Assembly (NCBI GenBank): GCA_950295325.1
Contig: OX485807.1
Coordinates: 18,199,666-18,263,665 of the forward strand
DNA from: Polytrichum commune
Lineage: Eukaryota > Streptophyta > Polytrichopsida > Polytrichales > Polytrichaceae
DNA length: 64,000 bases
Reading direction: 5' to 3'
The notes beneath the pieces are model-generated. The model was not told the DNA's origin. It saw nothing but the letters and a program-made list of their open reading frames with translations, and did not search any database. The position numbers and the translations under genes were made by a program. The stretch's first letter is position 1. Each line of letters opens with the position of its first letter. This document shows positions 57,153 to 64,000 of the stretch, piece by piece.

Positions 57153-59640
57153 CACATTGAGTATTCAAATTATTAAAAAAAAACCCACACACTTGATAAA
57201 ACAAGCATTAAAAACAACAAAGCAACTATTCTGCCACCCAAGATGCAATGAAAATTGTCAAGAAACATGCCAAGACCATCACTCACCACATACATTAAAA
57301 CAAAAATACATTATATTGGAACATAACATAGAACCACTAAATAGAAAATTCTCACACACCCACCTGATCCACCACATCTAGCACATTTGACCACACCTGC
57401 ACACATAAAAAAAACAACCCAACAAGATACCCTATACACTCAATAATAGACCACTACATAAAACCAACCAAAGGTAAACACAAAATTATTTAAAAAAACA
57501 AAAAAAAACCAACACACATACCTATGCCAATGGATACTACCCAATGGCACAATCTACAAAAAAAAATCCAAAAAGAGTATTATTTCCTTATAATCTCCCA
57601 AAAGTCATACATCACAACACACGTATAATACTCATATACTATACCAAAAAAATACAATATACAAAAACACCATAAAAATGAATTTTTACCCAAAACAAAG
57701 ATCCAAGACACATACCTCCACCCCTAAACATCCCTCTTGTGAAAATCTCAACACATGAATGCAACCCTGTAAAACATATTAATACTAATACAAACAAAAT
57801 CCAAGTACAAAACAATACCGCCCACATACATGATGAAATAGACAAACACCTTATCACCATTCCCTACAACAGACATGTATGGTTGTGGAACCAATACAAT
57901 TGAATGCTACACCAACCACACTACTCAATACCCCCCTACCCAATCATTTGAAATTGAAATAACATGGCTATATCAAAGATATAAACACATAATCCCAAAA
58001 TATGACCCACTCAAAAATTCATACCACGCCCTACCCAAAGCACTACTAGACTACATTACAACGTCCTTTAAAATTACATACTCCTACTTCTCCTCACAAG
58101 TCACATGCTCAACTCATCTAACAAAGTTCTTCTCACCATTTCCTAGAGATAAAATCTTTGGGTCTCTTGGTAACGCACTCTCACACAGATGGCAAGGAAT
58201 AGGTTATGCTCACCCTCACAATAAAATTGAAGCCCAAACAATCATCCACTGGGCCAGACTAGCAGCTAAACATGACCCACATACCATCACAATACTTACC
58301 ATCCCATATATAAATTGGTATCAAAATTTCACCTCACATTTAGGCCCCTTCCTAGACACATATGTAATTACTCACATATCAACATACACTACTAAATACA
58401 AGGAACCAACAAAACCACAAGAATTCAACGAGCCACATATAGAACCACTCATTATAAGATTTTTTGAGTACATCACCAAAATAATAGTATCGGTACTACA
58501 AAACAACTAGATACAATTAAAATTATATGCAACAACCTTAACATAACCCGCATAATCACACAAATTGCCCTTCCTACCCCACAAAATATAGAAGTCAACA
58601 AAAGTAAAACATGGAATGCCCTCACCTACCCAATCCCAAATACACACCCACATAACACAATCCCACCAAATCCCAACTATGAAAATGAAGTACCCCTTAA
58701 TATTATTTTTGAACGGTGAGATCCTTTAACCCTCCAAAAAAAATAGGAGATATTTGGCCACGGGAAGAAGTTGGATACATTATATATAGCCATGAAAAGA
58801 ATATTAAACTTGCAATACAACTACCAGGCCTGTAAAACATATTTAGGGCGGAATTAATGGCCATTCACCACACCCTCACAATAATAAATAAAGATTTCCC
58901 AAATGAACATGTACATATCTTCACATACTGCCTAAATGGTCTATATGTGATCAAAAACCAAATAAAACACCCCACACTACACAACAACCACCTTGATAAA
59001 ACCATCATAGAATAAATAATTAACTCCCTTATACAAAGAACTCAACCCATAACATAATACAAAGTAAGAGCACATGCAAACATCAAAGGAAATGAGGAAG
59101 CCGACACACTTGCTAAAGAAGGTACGTCAAAAGAACACTCCAATGCCTCACAACCACATGAATTTGCCCACTCAACACCGTACTACTACCAAAGAGACGA
59201 ATGGCCATCAATGGGAATCACTCCCGACAAAGGACCTATTAGATTCCTAGAAAAACATCTCACGAAATACGATAAGAATATAAATCTAGAATTGATCCCT
59301 ATACTGTATCCCAACATAGATAAATGAATAGCCAACGAGAAAATAAATAATGAGCTATCAAATAAATTTTGGACAAACAAAAACATAATTAACTCTCAAA
59401 AAAACGTGTCTTCTAAAACTGAGATATGGTCAATATATGGGGAATGCCAGGAAACAATTGTTCTTTGGTAAGGAAGCCTTTCCATCAATCACATGCCCTA
59501 TATGTAACTCCCCATACCCTAATACATGGCTACATGTACTTCTAAAGTGCAAACAACACCACACACATGCCCTCCAAACCAAAAGACACAAAAAAGAGTA
59601 CGGGACATACTGAGGTCTTTAAAAACGGTCAACTAGTAAA
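57153..59640 (+). pseudogene. LINE fragment with extra conserved-looking domain and RNase H
   Basis: A/C-rich coding strand as in the 30.6-33.9 kb LINE. An RNase H domain lies at about 58845-59140 (FRAELMAIHHTL, then AHANIKGNEEADTLAKEG). A zinc-finger-like end follows near 59490 (CPICNSPYPNTWLHVLLKC), typical of the C-terminus of such elements. Upstream, a 211-codon frame at 57875-58510 forms a separate domain. Stops interrupt the rest and no reverse transcriptase core is recognised here. 59640-60010 shows nothing clear. Confidence 0.7.
57875..58510 (+). CDS. 211-aa open frame inside the LINE, uncharacterised domain
   Basis: Open from ATG to stop although its surroundings are broken. Landmarks: FFSPFPRDKIFGSLGNALS, WQGIGYAHPH, IHWARLAAKHDPHTITILTI and a following INWYQN. 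An aromatic-containing SPF-like turn, then a helix, a hydrophobic strand and a PxxNWY motif would suit a Rossmann-type N6-adenine methyltransferase such as the PCIF1-like group, but the signature NPPF is not intact. Treat this as a hypothesis; it may be a normal module of this LINE family. Confidence 0.4.
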   Translation: MYGCGTNTIECYTNHTTQYPPTQSFEIEITWLYQRYKHIIPKYDPLKNSYHALPKALLDYITTSFKITYSYFSSQVTCSTHLTKFFSPFPRDKIFGSLGNALSHRWQGIGYAHPHNKIEAQTIIHWARLAAKHDPHTITILTIPYINWYQNFTSHLGPFLDTYVITHISTYTTKYKEPTKPQEFNEPHIEPLIIRFFEYITKIIVSVLQNN

Positions 59641-60019
59641 AGACTCGCAATGTCATTTTAATAACTTCAAACCTACAAATCATTTTCTGACCAACTCAAT
59701 TACTAACACCAAATAATTACTACTACTAAATAGACTATTCGGTAGTAAAACAATATAAACCAACTAGTGAACGTTCTTACCACTAATTGCATTAGGGACA
59801 GATTTGACGTCCATTAGTAAACTGACATTTTTTGGCCTTTTGACAATTTATGACCAACTAATCAGTTTTTGACGGGTTGGTTTACCATGAACATGTATGT
59901 TCTTAAAACATAGTGCTAACTACTACCTTAACAAAGGCAATCAACGTCATCGCCATACAACATGCTCACCCTAAACCTCTACAACGCATAAGGGTGGGGG
60001 TTTATGGCTGACACTTGCG

Positions 60020-60460
60020 TTGCTGGAATTTTTTTTGTTAAAATGACGATGGCCCGGACGATGATAATTCCACGAGAGATTTCTGTTTACTGTGTCCTAA
60101 GGAATAGAGTTCCCGGGTATGGACAACATAACATTCCCGGGTATCGATGACCCATATTGTTTGAGGGACTGGATAGGAGCAAGTATAAGATGTAATATGG
60201 AAGCTCCATTGTCAGGCTGTGATATGAACAAGGCACAATTTGAGTTGCAGACGTGCTCCTCGACATCTGATATAAAGGATGAGAAATGTGCTTGATGAGC
60301 CTAGTCTTTTTGATAAAGTAGATTGTTGTGTGACAGCTATTTTGAAGTTATCATGCCCATGAAGATATCGAATGGAAGAAACCCAGTTCATGGATCGATC
60401 TAAGCAACATGGATCGGTGATGAAGGAATTAGAATGCAACTTTCGATCGATCAAGAGTGC
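60020..60460. repeat. Direct repeat D, copy 1
   Basis: About 430 bp matches 62578-63010 at high identity and in the same orientation. Shared blocks include GGCCCGGACGATGATAATTC, TTTCTGTTTACTGTGTCCTA, CAACATAACATTCCCGGGTA and ATGGATCGGTGATGAAGGAA. It overlaps the 3' part of the glycosyltransferase fragment on the minus strand. Confidence 0.88.
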
Positions 60461-60775
60461 GGTTGTGCCCAAGAGTGCCGGAGTTGTTGAGTGGATCTCC
60501 GACGGAGAGGTTATAAAATGCTTGAGGAATCTGGACATAAAGGACCCCCGGGGAGTTCTCGATGTGTGGTAACACTCTTCGGAGATAACTTGGGCGCAGG
60601 ATCATGTCTGCGTCCATAATGTCGACGATGTACTCAACCGCCAAGAATTTCAACCTGTGGTTCAAGTTCCCGCACTTCAAGTGGTGTGGGATGCCTTCCT
60701 TCTTCTCGCTCCTTAGATACTCAACTTGACCTTCTGTCTCCACAAAAACCGAGTTGCAAACACTTTGAGCTGCAC
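60212..60775 (-). pseudogene. GT2 glycosyltransferase (cellulose-synthase-like) fragment, frameshifted
   Basis: After an acceptor (ATCAG, exon start 60775) the minus strand reads EGIPHHLKCGNLNHRLKF, YIVDIMDADMILRPSYLRR and GVLYVQIPQAFYNLSVGDP. This is the nucleotide-sugar-binding DxD block and downstream Q-x-PQ-FYN block of processive GT2 enzymes. The frame then stops at 60429, while another frame carries on with GTTALLIDRKLHSNSFITD, where GT2 proteins have a G-T-x-x-x-x-R block. A one-base shift near 60440-60500 is therefore likely. The later part does not fit the family well. Only this piece of a normally >500-residue protein is present, so it is a relic or captured fragment. Confidence 0.65.
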
Positions 60776-60798
60776 CTGATAATTCAAATAAACTATAA

Positions 60799-62577
60799 AT
60801 GAGAAATTGCTTACCAAACTTAGAAATGCTCAATCCATTTGAGGTTGTTAGCCGAGTTTTATGGGAGTTTGATATACACCAACAAATCATTCAACTAGGA
60901 AGAGCACACATAGCGTTCGGACTTGGACATTATCAAGCACTAGAATTTGATGGAATATTACAATGTCGGCCAAGAGAGCAAATGCAAATCGATATTCATT
61001 TGCAAATCCAAATTTACATGTTAAATTTTATGTAATATATGAAATGGATTAGACATGCAATTGCATATTGATGACATCAGATCGTCACCTCCTACCTCCT
61101 TTAAACCAATATGAAAATCAGAGATGAGCCAGAGACACCATAATCATCTATAATTTGAAATAATGTTTAGTTGTGAAGGTTGGCTAAACTAGGATCTGTA
61201 AAGTGTTTAAACCTAAATGAAGCAAAAAAGACTAATGAACAAGAGTTGTGAAGGTACATAAGAAGATACAAGTGTGAAGTAAAATCTCAAGTTTTACAAG
61301 AGAAACGGCTTGGGGACAACTTCATCATGTTTAGAGGTATTGAATCACGAGAACTTAATCGACCTCAAATTTTCTTCAGGAGTTGATTCAAGCAAGAGGT
61401 GCTTTGTTGTTGTTGTTGTTGTTTATCCTTCAGTCAAGGACTCATCTATTGCTACATAATCTAAGCTCATCAAGAACATAATCTAGTACTCAAGCAGTTG
61501 CCCATTTCCCCCGCTCACCCACATGTCACACACAACACCAACAACACCAACACTAATGCAAGCCCAAGCCCCCTTGTGGCCCTCAAACCCTCGGACTAAA
61601 CCATGCCCTAAGTCCCCCTATAAGTTGGCCTTCTCTGAAAAATTTAATAAAAATATATATGAAAGAGAATAGATAGTTGGGGTCTGGATGGTGACCCTTG
61701 CATAAGAAAAAGATACTTATAATAAATTCTAAAATTAATTTTTGAAGGTAAAAAACTTTTCTAATTAGAACGTTTATGACATCATCGGATTCCTCTCAAC
61801 GTCTTCTTTCTATGCATGTTGTTTGTCTTTGCATAATAACAAATTGTAAACTCTTAGATGCATTAGAAGAAGGGAATAATAAGGAGCTGCTTTTGAAAGA
61901 AGAGTTGCCACCCTGGGCTCGCAACACTAATGGACACACATACTAGTAGTACGCTTGAGAAGGGTTGGATGAAAATCGCTAATCGATTTGAAGAATTTAA
62001 CTTCGGAGGCGAGATGAAGGAAGATCGACCAATTTGAAGCTGATGATAACTTCAAAATAGCTTTCAAACAACATAACACTTATTATCCAATGGAAGATAT
62101 TCTCATGCCCATGATCATTTGTTACCTTCATAGGCATGATAACTTCATGTGGAATTGAGAGTAGTATCCTCGCCAACGCCCACAAGAGGTGGAAGAATTC
62201 CACGAATTGCAATCGTGTGTGTAGACTAGGGAGACTAGGGAAGTTGGATGGGGGGGGGGGGGAGGAGGTGGAGATTAAGAAGAAAGAGGAGTGGGGGAAA
62301 GGGATGTTCAATTTTGTCACCGATAACGAGAGCAGTAGGGGCGCCGTTCAATTGCCCAACACGCCTGCGCAGGATGGGAAACCTCGGCCAAATGATCTCG
62401 ATACAATTACCACAAATTTAAACACATTTATCTGTTTCTGGAAATGATGATGATGGTATTTCTCTTGTAATTTGAGGGAGGATTCCTCGTCAATGATTAC
62501 TTGTATTGCTCTCTAAAATGGACTTTTGTGTGTATGTAGCTGCTCCCTCGTGAAATTTTGAGAGAGAGTTTCTTGTG
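60799..62577. other. Intergenic DNA between the two D repeats
   Basis: No gene recognised. It contains a (TGT)n microsatellite near 61400-61425, a poly-G run at 62241-62254 followed by GA-rich sequence, and several frames under 110 codons with no protein-like features. Confidence 0.5.
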
Positions 62578-63010
62578 TTGCTGGAATTCTTTTTGTTAAA
62601 ATGACGGTGGCCCGGACGATGATAATTCCACGAGAGATTTCTGTTTACTGTGTCCTAAGGAATAGAGTTCCCGGGTATGGACAACATAACATTCCCGGGT
62701 ATCCATGACCCATGTTGTTTGAGGGACTGGGTAGGAGCAAGTATAAGATGTAATATGGAAGCTTCACTGACAGGCTGTGATATGAACAAGGCATGATTTG
62801 AGTTGCAGACGTGCTCCTTGACATCTGACATGAAGGATGAGAAGTGTGCTTGATGAGCCTAGGTTTTTGATAAAGTATATTGTTGTGTGAAAGCTAATTT
62901 TGAAGTTATCATGCCCATGAAGGTATCGAATGGAAGAAACCCAGTTCATCGATCGATCTAAGCAACATGGATCGGTGATGAAGGAATTAGAATGCAACTT
63001 TCAATTGATC
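62578..63010. repeat. Direct repeat D, copy 2
   Basis: Same-orientation copy of 60020-60460, including the tail of the GT2 fragment on the minus strand (SFITDPCCLDRSMNWVSS near 62985-62930). It lacks the DxD region that lies next to copy 1. The sequence diverges sharply after GATCGAG at about 63010. Confidence 0.88.
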
Positions 63011-64000
63011 GAGACTTCGTGATAAGTACTGCATGACTAACACATGGTGATCTAATATCTCATGGTGGCAGCTCCCCCAGGCTTCAGATTAACAGTTTTC
63101 CCTAGATTACTTGTTTAATGAAGTACAAATTCTAATGAATAAGTTGGTATATTATCATCATCTCACAAACAGGTGTTACATGTTTGGAAAGAGCAAGGGA
63201 GGCATTGAGAGTAATGCATTGATACCATAGTCATGGGTGTGACATGATGTCTCAATCAGAAAAGGCGAGGCTACAAATTTACACTTGTAAATATGACATA
63301 TTTAAGTAAGTTTGGACATATTTTCAAATTTTGAACTTTGTGGTTGCTCAATCCTATGGGGGGATCCATCGATACACTTCAACACAAAAATGTGCCTCAT
63401 TTTTAACTACATTATAACAAAAAACGGTGGCATAATCTAATATCTCTAGTGTCAATGGTTGTTTCAAGTATAATTCATAATCGTATTTGAGAAAATCCTT
63501 GAGGTGGAGGTAATCAAGTTTCTATCCTAAGAGATGGAAAGACGTCCACACTTTAGCAAGAAAAAAACTCCTCGATATCATCAAATGCAATTTTGGATGT
63601 GGTTGGGTTGTCATGACAACCCTAGATACTTTGAGCAATGGTCACACAAATCAATGTCCACACATAGTAGTTGTTTAACAAAAACCGAACAATTGCTACA
63701 CAAATCCAAAAACTTGCTCACTAATCATTGCCTTTGTGAATCCTTCTATAAAACTCCTTCAACTAGTTTGATCATCTTTCATCGCATCATTGTCTTCACT
63801 ATCACTAGCATGACCATCAAACTCCTCTGCCTCTACATCCATAAATGATAAGATACGAATAGCATATGCCTTGCTTAATAACTTGCCTCGGGATCACACA
63901 CAAACTCGCGGCTATGACTAAGGTTCTCTCTCTCTCTCTCTCTACACTTTGATTATTCCTTGCCCACAAATGAACCTGCACGGTAACTTTATCTAACCCC
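63011..64000. other. Window end, no supported gene
   Basis: AT-rich sequence. A 104-codon frame at 63534-63848 has no recognisable motif. A (CT)n microsatellite lies at about 63928-63943. Confidence 0.45.

Noticed and set aside
60020-63010. Direct repeats as LTRs of a retrotransposon
   Set aside because: No TG...CA ends, primer-binding site, polypurine tract or gag-pol between them, and the repeats overlap a glycosyltransferase fragment.

Overview
This window looks like nuclear DNA of a land plant. Two multi-exon genes with GT-AG introns encode plant-type proteins: a purple acid phosphatase and a GAT1-like GABA/amino-acid transporter. The other ~50 kb is layered transposable elements, satellites and dead retroelements. 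The organism cannot be fixed from the sequence. A non-seed plant (moss, liverwort, lycophyte or fern) is my guess, from a KDZ-like remnant, LINE copies with an RNase H domain and large Mutator-like elements.

Layout. 1-5.4 kb: phosphatase gene on +, first exon not found, with introns swollen by tandem copies of their own splice junctions. 6.9-12.1 kb: transporter gene on -, seven exons, intact. 12.1-14.86 kb: intergenic. 14,870-28,424: Mutator-like element E1 with GGG...CCC ends and an 11-bp target duplication. 28.4-35.1 kb: LINE fragments on both strands, a ~0.95-kb inverted-repeat element and a KDZ-like ORF. 35,152-57,143: second, larger Mutator-like element E2 with a 9-bp target duplication. 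57.2-59.7 kb: another LINE fragment with RNase H. 60-64 kb: a broken GT2 glycosyltransferase fragment, part of it duplicated 2.5 kb away.

The most interesting content is the shared plan of E1 and E2. Each has (i) a MULE-type transposase gene with a WRKY-GCM1-like zinc finger, a DDE-type core and a C-terminal SWIM finger, and (ii) a divergently transcribed multi-exon gene encoding a basic/acidic N-terminus, a ParB/sulfiredoxin-like domain with a GNHRxTAW motif, and a C-terminal beta-class amino-methyltransferase-like domain. Exon phases, and some exon lengths, match between the two copies although the proteins are strongly diverged. I read them as two families of one class of methyltransferase-carrying MULE. 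In E2 the ParB-methyltransferase gene is open across 12 exons (about 1,186 aa) while its transposase carries a stop and a frameshift. In E1 both genes are broken. The E2 introns hold about 8 kb of an ~86-bp satellite whose unit contains the palindrome CTCGGAACCGAG. The matching region of E1 holds perfect 52- and 53-bp hairpins and three 25S-rRNA-derived fragments.

All functions are inferred from reading the sequence. No database search was run.
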